DNA of 64,000 bases from an uncultured Prevotella sp. (GTDB lineage: Bacteria > Bacteroidota > Bacteroidia > Bacteroidales > Bacteroidaceae): NCBI GenBank assembly GCA_905234265.1, contig CAJOHJ010000001.1, positions 186,001 through 250,000 on the forward strand. The letters run 5' to 3'. Of this stretch, positions 53,327-61,860 are shown piece by piece. The first letter of the stretch is position 1. The number at the start of each line of letters is the position of its first letter. The translations under genes and the position numbers were made by a program. The notes below the pieces were generated by a model. It was not told the DNA's origin. It made no database searches and saw nothing but the letters and a program-made list of their open reading frames with translations.

Positions 53327-54285
53327 AGAACTTAAAGATGTACGAATCCTCTGATAAGATGATTTCGCTTATCAAGGACAATTACAGTGTGCTGCAGGCC
53401 CTTGGCTCTTTTGGCATCAATCTGGGCTTTGGCGACAAAACCGTCAGCGAGACATGCGAAATGAACGGGGTTGACACGTATACATTCCTGGCAGTAGTGA
53501 ATTTCACCATCAACGACTTCACCAGCAACTACGACGATGACGAACAAATCAGTGTGCCCACGCTGCTGCACTATCTTAAGGCCTCACACTCATATTACCT
53601 TGACTTCCAGCTGCCTTTCATACGTCGTGAACTGCAGGAAAGCATTGCTCCGCAGGACCAGGTGGGCCAGCTGATAATGAGAATCTATGAGGAATATGCA
53701 CAAGAGATACACCGGCACATGATGTATGAGGAGAAAACGCTGTTCCCTTACGTGCAGTCGCTTTTAGACGGCAAGCCGATGAACGACTATAACGTGGAGA
53801 CGTTCTCGAAGCATCACGACCAGACGGACAAGAAGCTCCGCGAGCTGAAGCTGCTCATCATCAAGTATCTGCCTGCCGATGCGCACAGCAACAACAAGCT
53901 GACGGCAACGCTCTATGACATCTACAACAACGAGGAGTGGCTGCGGCAGCACGCAGAGGTGGAAGACCACATCTTCACGCCGGCTATCCGCCATCTGGAG
54001 CAGAAGGTTAAGCAGACGGATGTTACAAAGAACATTTCTTCGATGGTGTTCAAGGGTGGCCAGGACAATGCCGACGCCTTGTCGGAGCGCGAGAAGGACG
54101 TCATTGTGGGGGTTGTGCAGGGCATGCAGAACAAGGAAATTGCCGACCATCTGTGCATTTCCATCAACACCGTCATCACACACCGCCGCAACATTGCCAA
54201 GAAGCTTCAGATACACTCTGCCGCCGGCCTGACCATCTATGCCATCGTCAACGGACTCGTTGACATTCGCAGTGTCAAGCTATAA
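53323..54285 (+). CDS. Hemerythrin-like sensor fused to a LuxR DNA-binding domain
   Basis: This 320-residue protein has an N-terminal ScdA_N-like segment (about 17-55; the usual Cys pair is absent, reading INLGFGDK). A hemerythrin-like four-helix bundle (about 85-225) has likely di-iron ligands in SHSYYLD, IHRHMMYEEKTLFPY, SKHHDQTD and RQHAEVEDH. A LuxR helix-turn-helix (LSEREKDVIVGVVQGMQNKE, then INTVITHRRNIAKKL) ends the protein. It resembles RIC/YtfE iron-centre repair proteins joined to a regulator, so NO, O2 or iron sensing is inferred. Divergence from the flavodiiron gene supports that. Confidence 0.8.
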   Translation: MKNLKMYESSDKMISLIKDNYSVLQALGSFGINLGFGDKTVSETCEMNGVDTYTFLAVVNFTINDFTSNYDDDEQISVPTLLHYLKASHSYYLDFQLPFIRRELQESIAPQDQVGQLIMRIYEEYAQEIHRHMMYEEKTLFPYVQSLLDGKPMNDYNVETFSKHHDQTDKKLRELKLLIIKYLPADAHSNNKLTATLYDIYNNEEWLRQHAEVEDHIFTPAIRHLEQKVKQTDVTKNISSMVFKGGQDNADALSEREKDVIVGVVQGMQNKEIADHLCISINTVITHRRNIAKKLQIHSAAGLTIYAIVNGLVDIRSVKL

Positions 54286-54294
54286 GAAAAAGAA

Positions 54295-54903
54295 TTATAT
54301 GCTGTTGATGTCTACAAAGCCGTTCATCACAGCATATACCGTCAGTGCGGAAACGCTTTTCAAGCCCAGTTTGTCCATGACGTTCTTGCGGTGTGTAACC
54401 ACCGTTGCCAGGCTGATGGACAGCCGTTCGGCAATCTCGCGGTTTATGTAGCCTTGAACGACAAGCACCATGATTTCCTTTTCGCGGTCTGTCAGCACGC
54501 TCTTGGGCTGCATGGTGGGTATTGGCGGCAGGTTTCTGCCGCCGGGATGGCCTTGGCTGGCCAGCCGAAGCAGCTGGCGGATGAGCAGAGGCTCAGACTG
54601 GCAGATGCACAGCGAGTGGAAACCGTGGAGGCTTGAAGTCTCCTGAAAGGACGGTGTAAGAACGATGGTCTTGCGCTGGTGGGAAATGAAAAACTGGCGG
54701 TTGGCAAGAACAATGTCCAGCGCAACGAAGAAGTGTGCATACAGCTCAGTGTCGGTGCTTTCAAATTCCGACATAGAGCTGTATGCGTCTATTTCGACGA
54801 CAGGAACAATGCTCTGCAACAGCTGTCGCAGGCCCATGACGGCCAGAGTGTTGCTCGTGACAACGGCCATTCGGGGCATAGGGCGTTTCGTTCCTTCCGT
54901 CAT
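54295..54903 (-). CDS. LuxR-family regulator with receiver-like N terminus
   Basis: This 202-residue protein has an N-terminal half resembling a degenerate response-regulator receiver (MAVVTSNTLAVMGLRQLL) without a clear phospho-acceptor Asp. A LuxR DNA-binding domain follows (LTDREKEIMVLVVQGYINRE, then LATVVTHRKNVMDKLGL). Its last about 60 residues closely parallel those of the convergent hemerythrin-LuxR protein (LTVYAVMNGFVDINSI against LTIYAIVNGLVDIRSV), so the two may bind related sites. The genes end 9 bases apart. A -7 box (TAATTTTG) lies at 54945-54952. Confidence 0.8.
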   Translation of the reverse strand: MTEGTKRPMPRMAVVTSNTLAVMGLRQLLQSIVPVVEIDAYSSMSEFESTDTELYAHFFVALDIVLANRQFFISHQRKTIVLTPSFQETSSLHGFHSLCICQSEPLLIRQLLRLASQGHPGGRNLPPIPTMQPKSVLTDREKEIMVLVVQGYINREIAERLSISLATVVTHRKNVMDKLGLKSVSALTVYAVMNGFVDINSI

Positions 54904-54998
54904 ATTAATGATTTTTCTTTAGTTCTTTGGCCTTAGTAAAAGTACAAAATTAGCTTGTACTGTTTTCACCACAGAGGCACAGAGACACAGGGCTATTC

Positions 54999-57692
54999 TC
55001 AGAGATTTGCCAGTTCGACAACCTTGTCGACTGCTGCAGAAAGTCCGTCAACGTTCTTGCCGCCGGCCTGAGCGTAGTGAGGCTGTCCGCCGCCGCCGCC
55101 CTGGATGAGCTTGGCAGCCTCGCGGACCATCTGGCCTGCATTCAGGGCATGGTCTTTCACAATGTCGTCGCTGAGCATGATGGTGAGCAGCGGCTTGTCC
55201 TGATATCTGGTGCCAATGACGCACAGCAGGTGTTCGGGAATGGCTTCGCGGATTTTGAAAGCCAGGTCCTTGGCCGACTGTCCGTCAAGCGGCAGCACGG
55301 CAGTCACCACTTTCACGCCGTTGACAACTTTGGCCTTTTCTATCAGCTGCACCTTGGTGCGCTCAACGGCCTGAGCCTGGAACTGCTCTATCTCTTTCTT
55401 CATGTGGTCATGCTCGTCGATGTACTTCGTGATGACGCCCTGCAGGTCCTTGGCGTTGTTGAAGAATGCGCGAACAGCCTTCAGCGTGTCCTCGATGTCG
55501 TAGAGCAGCTCTTCACATTCGCGGCCGGTCTTGGCCTCTATGCGGCGGATGCCGGCGGCCACACTGCTCTCGCTGACAATCTTGAAGAAGCCGATGCGGC
55601 CTGTCGAGGAGGCGTGGATGCCACCGCAGAACTCGCAGGAAGGGCCGAAGCGCACCACGCGGACCTTGTCGCCGTATTTCTCGCCGAAAAGTGCGATGGC
55701 CCCCATCTTCTTGGCTTCCTCAAACGGCGTGTCGCGGTGTTCGTCAAGGTGCAAGTCCTGGCGGATCATGTCGTTCACAATGCGCTCCACCTGACGCAGC
55801 TCTTCGTCGGTAACTTTCTGGAAATGGCTGAAGTCGAAGCGCAGCGTGTCAGCCGATACGTAGGAGCCTTTCTGCTCAACGTGGTCGCCCAGCACTTGCT
55901 TCAGAGCATAGTCCAGCAGGTGCGTTGCCGTGTGGTTGGCAGCCGATGCGTTGCGCTTGTCGGTGTCGACGCAGGCCATGAATTCGGCCGTCGGGTCTTT
56001 CGGCAGCTGCTTTACGATGTGTACGCTCTGGTTGTTCTCGCGCTTGGTGTCGATGATTTCTATGGTCTCGTTTTCGTTGACCAGCACGCCCTGCTCGCCA
56101 ACCTGTCCGCCCATTTCGCCGTAGAATGGTGTGGCGTCGAGCACCAGTTCATAGAACTCGTTCTTCTTCTGCGTAACCTTTCTGTATCTGAGAATGTGGC
56201 AAGTGTGTTCCGTGTAGTCGTAGCCGACGAACTGCTGCTCGGCGCTATCGCCTGTCACCTGGACCCAGTCGGAGTTCTCCACGGCGGCGGCATTGCGTGC
56301 GCGCTCCTTCTGCTTCTGCATTTCCACGTCGAACTGCTTCTCGTCGACGGTAAATCCGTTTTCGCGGCAGATGAGTTCCGTGAGGTCGAGAGGGAAGCCG
56401 TAGGTGTCGAACAGGCGGAAGGCCTGCACGCCGTCCAATACGAGCTGCGAGCCGTCGGCAGGGTTGTTGGCCTTGATTTCGGCCATAGCCTTGTCAAGCA
56501 GCTGTATGCCTTTTTCAAGCGTGCGCAGGAAGGAGTCTTCCTCTTCCTTGATGACCTTGGTGATGAGCGTCTGCTGGGCCTTCAGCTCAGGGAATGCGTC
56601 GCCCATCTCATGCACCAGCGTAGGTACGAGCTTGTAGAGGAAGCCCTCTTTCTGTCCGAGGAAGGTGTATGCATAGCGTACGGCACGGCGCAGTATGCGG
56701 CGGATGACGTAGCCGGCCTTGGCGTTCGACGGCAGCTGACCGTCGGCAATCGAGAAGCTGACGGCGCGCAGGTGGTCGGCGCAGACGCGCATGGCGATGT
56801 TAGTCTGTTCCTGGCAAGAAATACTAGTCTGGTTAGAAATGTTAGATTCTTCTTCGAACGTGACGTATTTCAGTCCCGTGATGTCCTCCTCGGCCTTGAT
56901 GATAGGCTGGAAGACGTCGGTGTCGTAGTTGGAGTGCTTGCCCTGCATCATGCGCACCAGGCGCTCGAAGCCCATGCCGGTGTCGATGACGTTCATGGAG
57001 AGCTTCTCCAGCGAGCCGTCGGCCTTGCGGTTGAACTGCATGAAGACGAGGTTCCAGATTTCAATCACCTGCGGATCGTCCTTGTTCACCAGCTCACGGC
57101 CGCTCTTTCCGCTGGCCTTGCGCTGCTCCGGGGTGCGCGAGTCGACGTGTATCTCTGAGCAAGGGCCGCAGGGGCCTGTGTCGCCCATCTCCCAGAAGTT
57201 GTCGTGCTTGTTGCCGTTGATGATGTGGTCTTCGGGAACGTGCTTCGCCCAGTAGCGTGCAGCCTCGTCGTCGCGCGGAATGTTCTCTTCCGGCGAGCCT
57301 TCGAAGACAGTGACGTAGAGGTCTTCGGGATTAAGTTTCAGCACGTCCACGAGATATTCCCACGCCATGTCGATGGCGCCTTCCTTGAAGTAGTCGCCGA
57401 ACGACCAGTTGCCGAGCATTTCGAACATTGTGTGATGGTAGGTGTCGTGGCCCACTTCCTCCAGGTCGTTGTGCTTGCCGCTGACGCGCAGGCACTTCTG
57501 CGTGTCGGCGCGGCGGCGTGGCTCTGGTTCGCGCGTACCTAATATTATATCTTTCCACTGGTTCATGCCTGCATTGGTGAACATCAGCGTGGGGTCGTCT
57601 TTGATAACCATCGGTGCTGAAGGCACTATGGCGTGCTGTTTCTGTTCAAAAAATTTCTTGAACGATTCGCGGATCTCGTTAGCTGTCATCAT
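54999..57692 (-). CDS. alaS: Alanine--tRNA ligase
   Basis: This 897-residue class II synthetase charges tRNA-Ala. It has the N-terminal aminoacylation domain ([29 protein letters not shown]), the editing domain ([11 protein letters not shown] and zinc-binding [17 protein letters not shown]) and a C-terminal Gly-rich C-Ala domain ([15 protein letters not shown]). A stretch near residue 285-300 ([18 protein letters not shown], just before [10 protein letters not shown]) is longer and more AT-rich than the flanks and may be an insertion. Start ATG 57692 or the adjacent ATG 57689 are both possible. Confidence 0.96.
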   Translation of the reverse strand: MMTANEIRESFKKFFEQKQHAIVPSAPMVIKDDPTLMFTNAGMNQWKDIILGTREPEPRRRADTQKCLRVSGKHNDLEEVGHDTYHHTMFEMLGNWSFGDYFKEGAIDMAWEYLVDVLKLNPEDLYVTVFEGSPEENIPRDDEAARYWAKHVPEDHIINGNKHDNFWEMGDTGPCGPCSEIHVDSRTPEQRKASGKSGRELVNKDDPQVIEIWNLVFMQFNRKADGSLEKLSMNVIDTGMGFERLVRMMQGKHSNYDTDVFQPIIKAEEDITGLKYVTFEEESNISNQTSISCQEQTNIAMRVCADHLRAVSFSIADGQLPSNAKAGYVIRRILRRAVRYAYTFLGQKEGFLYKLVPTLVHEMGDAFPELKAQQTLITKVIKEEEDSFLRTLEKGIQLLDKAMAEIKANNPADGSQLVLDGVQAFRLFDTYGFPLDLTELICRENGFTVDEKQFDVEMQKQKERARNAAAVENSDWVQVTGDSAEQQFVGYDYTEHTCHILRYRKVTQKKNEFYELVLDATPFYGEMGGQVGEQGVLVNENETIEIIDTKRENNQSVHIVKQLPKDPTAEFMACVDTDKRNASAANHTATHLLDYALKQVLGDHVEQKGSYVSADTLRFDFSHFQKVTDEELRQVERIVNDMIRQDLHLDEHRDTPFEEAKKMGAIALFGEKYGDKVRVVRFGPSCEFCGGIHASSTGRIGFFKIVSESSVAAGIRRIEAKTGRECEELLYDIEDTLKAVRAFFNNAKDLQGVITKYIDEHDHMKKEIEQFQAQAVERTKVQLIEKAKVVNGVKVVTAVLPLDGQSAKDLAFKIREAIPEHLLCVIGTRYQDKPLLTIMLSDDIVKDHALNAGQMVREAAKLIQGGGGGQPHYAQAGGKNVDGLSAAVDKVVELANL

Positions 57693-57735
57693 ACTTATTT
57701 TTGATTTACTTATTTACTATTTTCCAAATTTTGTG

Positions 57736-57743
57736 CAAAGGTA
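57736..57743 (-). promoter_or_regulatory. -7 box of alaS
   Basis: TACCTTTG on the reverse strand, 44 bases before the start. The repeat array locus C begins 13 bases further upstream, where the -33 element would lie. Confidence 0.55.
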
Positions 57744-57756
57744 CGAATTTTCCTCT

Positions 57757-57886
57757 AAATTATCTGCGTAAGATAAAAAATTATCTCACAGAGATAAAAA
57801 ATTATCTTCGTAAGATAATTTCGTAACTCAATGAGATAATTTCGTAACTCAATGAGATAATTTTGTAACTCGCAGAGATAATTTCG
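57757..57886. repeat. Intergenic 21-bp-phased palindromic repeat array, locus C
   Basis: Blocks CGTAACTCAATGAGATAATT occur twice 21 bases apart. A further unit CGTAACTCGCAGAGATAATT follows. Palindromic GATAAAAAATTATCT units lie on the left. It lies between the alaS promoter and the merR 3' end. Confidence 0.9.
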
Positions 57887-57906
57887 TGATGTCTCACCAG
57901 GAGGTC

Positions 57907-58257
57907 TTACTCCAGCATGTCCATCTGCTTGCGAAGAGCCTGCAGCTCGTCGCGGACTTCGATGAGGCGCGAGAGGACTTCTGCGCGGCGCTCGGCACCG
58001 TCGCGGTTGGAATTGATGATTTTCTTGGCGGCGGCAAGCTTGAAGCCGCGGACCTTCACAAGATTGTGGATGAGGCGAATCTGCTCAATGTCTTTTTCCT
58101 GATACTGGCGTATCTTGGCCGGACCTGAATTCTTCGGGCGCAGGAAAGGAAACTCCTGCTCCCAGTAGCGCAGGGTGCTTTCGTTGATGTCGAACATCTG
58201 AGCAACCTCCTTGATGGAGTAATACAACTTCAGGTTCTTGTTGAGATTGAGTGCCAT
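57907..58257 (-). CDS. MerR-family transcriptional regulator
   Basis: This 116-residue protein has the MerR winged helix (YSIKEVAQMFDINESTLRYW, then EQEFPFLRPKN and YQEKDIEQIRLIHNLVKVRG). A short C-terminal coiled coil (VLSRLIEVRDELQALRKQMD) follows. It lacks cysteines or an effector domain, so it is a minimal MerR protein common in Bacteroidota, with no known signal. It stands alone between alaS and the exonuclease gene and has a strong own promoter. Confidence 0.88.
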   Translation of the reverse strand: MALNLNKNLKLYYSIKEVAQMFDINESTLRYWEQEFPFLRPKNSGPAKIRQYQEKDIEQIRLIHNLVKVRGFKLAAAKKIINSNRDGAERRAEVLSRLIEVRDELQALRKQMDMLE

Positions 58258-58295
58258 CAGTATCGGGAAAAAGTGTAAAACGCTATTCTTCAGCG

Positions 58296-58325
58296 CAAAA
58301 TTAGGAAAAAATTTCGTTTAAACAA
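58296..58325 (-). promoter_or_regulatory. merR promoter (Bacteroidota type)
   Basis: On the reverse strand TTG, 19 bases, then TAATTTTG (58296-58303), 39 bases before the start. Confidence 0.75.
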
Positions 58326-58402
58326 GAAAAATGATGCTTTTTTCTGGCCTTACAGACTAATTACTTGATTTCCCAGTCTTGCTTGCCGTCGGCTGTTGCC
58401 GT

Positions 58403-59155
58403 TCATTTCAGCACAAGCTCCACGGGGCAGTGGTCGCTGCCGGTGATGCTGGTGTGAATGCTGGCCTCGGCAATCTGCGGCAGCAGTCGAGCCGACGTCA
58501 GGAAGTAGTCGATGCGCCAGCCAACGTTCTTTTCGCGGGCGTGGAAGCGGTAGGACCACCAGGAGAATGTCTGCTCGTCGGGATGCAGCGTGCGGAAGCT
58601 GTCGATGAAGCCACTGTCGAGCAGGGTGCTGAACTTGCCGCGCTCTTCGTCGGTGAAGCCTGGGTTCTGATGGTTGGTCTTCGGGTTTTTGATGTCAATG
58701 TCGTTGTGGGCTACGTTAAGGTCGCCGCAGACGATGACAGGCTTCTTGGCGTCCAGCGCAAGGAGGTACTGGCGGAAGGCGTCTTCCCACGTCATGCGGT
58801 AGTCGAGGCGCCGCAGACCGTCCTGGGCGTTGGGCGTATAGCAGGTGACGAGGTAGAAGTCAGGCATTTCCAGTGTTATCACGCGTCCCTCGTGGTCGTG
58901 TTCGTCAATGCCCATTCCCAGGGCTACGCTCAGCGGCTCATGGCGTGAGTAGATGGCGGTGCCGGAGTAGCCCTTCTTGTCGGCATAGTTCCAGAACGAC
59001 TGGTAGCCGTCGAACTGCAAGTCCAGCTGTCCGGCCTGCATCTTAGTCTCCTGCAAGCAGAAGAAATCGGCGTCCAACGACTTAAAGGCCTCGGCAAAGC
59101 CTTTGCCATGACAGGCCCTTAAGCCGTTGACGTTCCATGAAACAAATTTTGTCAC
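58403..59155 (-). CDS. xth: Exodeoxyribonuclease III
   Basis: This 250-residue Mg2+-dependent AP endonuclease and 3'-exonuclease acts in base-excision repair. The exonuclease-endonuclease-phosphatase motifs are WNVNGLRA, LQETKMQ (metal Glu), GDLNVAHNDIDI (catalytic Asp/Asn), WRIDYFLTS and SDHCPVEL (final His). Length and order are normal. It follows the GH3 gene by 39 bases on the same strand. Confidence 0.96.
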   Translation of the reverse strand: MTKFVSWNVNGLRACHGKGFAEAFKSLDADFFCLQETKMQAGQLDLQFDGYQSFWNYADKKGYSGTAIYSRHEPLSVALGMGIDEHDHEGRVITLEMPDFYLVTCYTPNAQDGLRRLDYRMTWEDAFRQYLLALDAKKPVIVCGDLNVAHNDIDIKNPKTNHQNPGFTDEERGKFSTLLDSGFIDSFRTLHPDEQTFSWWSYRFHAREKNVGWRIDYFLTSARLLPQIAEASIHTSITGSDHCPVELVLK

Positions 59156-59194
59156 TTATTGTTCGTTGTTTGGATGTTGTAATTGACGGGCATC

Positions 59195-61783
59195 TTACTT
59201 TTTCACGCTAACCTTGATTTTCTTCAGGTCTGCATCGGCACTCGACGAGCCAACCATAAGCTCATAGCTGCCGGGGATGACGCGCATGCTGTTGCTCTGG
59301 GCGTCCCAGACTTCGAAGCGTTCGCGTGGCATGTCGATTTCTACCAGGCGGCTCTCACCGGGCTGCAGGTCGACGCGCTGGAAGCCGCGAAGGGTCTTCA
59401 CGGGGCCGTCAGTGTCGGCTGGGCGGCGCAGATATACCTGCACGACTTCAGAGCCGGCACGCTTGCCAGTGTTGGTGACGGTGGCAACCACCTTGTTGTT
59501 CTTGAACTTTGGCTTGCTGATGCTGAACGTGGTGTAGCTCAGTCCGTAGCCAAAGGGGTAGAGCGGCTCGCCGTGGAAGTAGCGGTAGGTGCGGCCTTCC
59601 ATGCGGTACTCGTCGAATGGCGGCAGCTGTGTGTCGTCCTTATAGAATGTCACGGAGAGCTTGCCCGACGGATTGTAGTCGCCGAAGAGGATGTCGGCAA
59701 TGGCGTGGCCGCCCTGCTCTCCGGGATACCATGCCTGCACGATGGCATCGCACGTCTCTTCCTGCTCTGGCGTCAGAGCAACTGCGGAACCGGAGCAGTT
59801 GACGAAGACAATCTTCTTGCCGGCCTCATGCAATGCACGGAGGATGTCGCGCTGAGCCTGTGGCAGTTCTATTGACGTGCGGTCGCCGTTGTCGAAGCCG
59901 GGATTGGTGACCTTGGCTTCTTCGCGCTCAAGCAGAGGCGAAATGCCGCCAACGAAGATTACGGTCTCGGCATCCTTTGCACGGGCGGCAATCTCCTGCG
60001 GAGTGACGGCGCGGTTGCGTGCTATGTCGAAGTTCAGCGTGGCGTCGCCGTCAATCTGCATGTAGTCAATCTGCACATCGTAGCGTTTGCCTTTCTGAAC
60101 CTTCAGCTTGAAGGTGCGTGATATGGGCCAGTCGCTGCGCCAGCGGTTGTGCAGAGTGTCGCCGTTGACGATGATGCGCAGACCGTCGTCGTTGTTGGCC
60201 AGCAGGTCGAGGGTTTCCGTACGCTCAGCCACGAAGGAGCCACGCATGCGAGTGGTGAAGTTCTGCAATTCTACGCCGGGAGCAAACACGGTGTTGCCGC
60301 CGTTGTCGAGTGCAATGGGCGCTGTGTAGTGAGCCGTTGCGGCAGGCTCGCCCTTCATCTTGGTGTTGTTCCAGTAGGTTGCAGCCATGCCGGGCTGTCC
60401 GAGACTGTCGGTCAGCAGGCTCCAGAGGCTTTCCTTTTCTGTGAGGTCGGTGATTTCGCAGCCTTTGGTGTAAGGCACGCGGCCAATCTTGCTCTCGATG
60501 CCTTCGAGGATGGTTACGGAGTGGGAGGGCTGGCCGTAGTAGATGCCCCACAGCATTACAGAGTCGGCAGCGTTGGGACCCATCACCATCAGCTTGCTGT
60601 TCGACGCACTGTTGTTTGCCAATGGCAGCACGCCATTGTTCTTCAGCAGTACGGTCTGCTCGCGTGCCATCTGTAAGGCCAGGGCCTTGTGCTCCTTTGA
60701 GGCAACGACGCTCATTGGAATGCTTGTCCATTCCACCTGGCTGTCGGCGTCGAAATCGCCAAGTTCGAAGCGGCCTTTCAGCAGGCGGCGCACGCTGACG
60801 TTGACCTGCTCTTCGCTGATGTCGCCACGGCGGACGGCCTCTGGCAGGCTCTTGTACGTAGAGCCGCACTCAACGTCGGTTCCGCTGAGAATGGCTTTGG
60901 CAGTAGAGGCCGCAGCGTCGGCAGAAACTTCGTGATGGTTCTTGCGCCAGAAATCGCTGATGGCTCCGCAGTCGCTGACCACCAGTCCCTTGAAGCCCCA
61001 TTCGTCGCGCAGTATCTGCTGCAGCAGGCGGTTGCTACCGCAGCATGGATCGCCTTCGAAGCGCTGGTAGGCGCACATCACCTGCTGTACATTGCCCTCT
61101 TGGACAAGTGTCTTGAAGGCTGGCAGGTATGTCTCCCACAAGTCGCGTGCAGGCAAGTCTTCGATGTTGAAGTGGTGGCGCGTCTTTTCCGGACCGCTAT
61201 GCACTGCGAAGTGCTTGGCGCAGGCATGCAGTTTGAAGTATGGATGCTCGGGGCTGAGCTGTGTCACGCCCTGAAGGCCGCGCACGACGGCAAGGCCCAT
61301 GGTGGCATTCATGAATGGGTCTTCGCCATAGGTTTCCTGGCCGCGGCCCCAGCGCGGGTCGCGGAAGATGTTGATGTTTGGCGTCCAGAACGACAGACCA
61401 CGGTATTTGCCCACCTTGCCTTGCTGGCGTGCCAGCGTGTTCTTGGCGCGCCCCTCGTCGCTGATGGCGGTGTATATCTGCTCCAGCAGCGGGAGGTCGA
61501 ACGAGCATGCCATGCCGATGCACTGTGGGAAGACGGTGGCCACGCCGTTGCGTCCGATGCCGTGCAGTGCCTCGCTCCACCACTCGAAGGCAGGAATGCC
61601 AAGGCGCGGAATGGCCGGCGAGCCGTTTATCATCAGCTTGGTCTTCTCCTCCAGTGTCAGACGCGACAGCAGGTCGTCGGCACGCTGCTCGGCGCTGAGT
61701 GCCGGGTTCTGAAATGGGAGCGACTGCGCATTTAGCGCAGCAGCCCCCATTATAAATAGTGTAGCAAGCAGTTGTCTCTTCAT
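59195..61783 (-). CDS. GH3-family glycoside hydrolase with PA14 domain
   Basis: This 862-residue secreted enzyme has a Sec signal peptide (AALNAQS) and a GH3 TIM-barrel domain (NIFRDPRWGRGQETYGEDP). The nucleophile Asp lies in GLVVSDCGAISDF (about 275). An alpha/beta sandwich interrupted by a PA14 domain (about 425-560) and a C-terminal fibronectin-III-like domain (KPKFKNNKVVATVTNTGKRA) follow. GH3 enzymes with this PA14 layout are beta-glucosidases or beta-xylosidases; the substrate is not decided. With the pectate lyase next to it, plant cell-wall use is likely. Confidence 0.93.
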   Translation of the reverse strand: MKRQLLATLFIMGAAALNAQSLPFQNPALSAEQRADDLLSRLTLEEKTKLMINGSPAIPRLGIPAFEWWSEALHGIGRNGVATVFPQCIGMACSFDLPLLEQIYTAISDEGRAKNTLARQQGKVGKYRGLSFWTPNINIFRDPRWGRGQETYGEDPFMNATMGLAVVRGLQGVTQLSPEHPYFKLHACAKHFAVHSGPEKTRHHFNIEDLPARDLWETYLPAFKTLVQEGNVQQVMCAYQRFEGDPCCGSNRLLQQILRDEWGFKGLVVSDCGAISDFWRKNHHEVSADAAASTAKAILSGTDVECGSTYKSLPEAVRRGDISEEQVNVSVRRLLKGRFELGDFDADSQVEWTSIPMSVVASKEHKALALQMAREQTVLLKNNGVLPLANNSASNSKLMVMGPNAADSVMLWGIYYGQPSHSVTILEGIESKIGRVPYTKGCEITDLTEKESLWSLLTDSLGQPGMAATYWNNTKMKGEPAATAHYTAPIALDNGGNTVFAPGVELQNFTTRMRGSFVAERTETLDLLANNDDGLRIIVNGDTLHNRWRSDWPISRTFKLKVQKGKRYDVQIDYMQIDGDATLNFDIARNRAVTPQEIAARAKDAETVIFVGGISPLLEREEAKVTNPGFDNGDRTSIELPQAQRDILRALHEAGKKIVFVNCSGSAVALTPEQEETCDAIVQAWYPGEQGGHAIADILFGDYNPSGKLSVTFYKDDTQLPPFDEYRMEGRTYRYFHGEPLYPFGYGLSYTTFSISKPKFKNNKVVATVTNTGKRAGSEVVQVYLRRPADTDGPVKTLRGFQRVDLQPGESRLVEIDMPRERFEVWDAQSNSMRVIPGSYELMVGSSSADADLKKIKVSVKK

Positions 61784-61860
61784 ATTATTCTTGACTTTTC
61801 GCTCTTAGCTTTTAGGTTCGTGACTTTCTCCTTTGACTTTTAGCCTTGTTTTCCGCTTCA

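Noticed and set aside
54968..54990. CACAGAG-type repeat downstream of alaS as a regulatory element
   Set aside because: Only a short run of GCACAGAGACACAGGG-like words is present. It is too little to support a function.
55077..57158. A 693-codon open frame on the forward strand opposite alaS
   Set aside because: It mirrors alaS codons, has no recognisable domain, and lacks its own promoter or leader.
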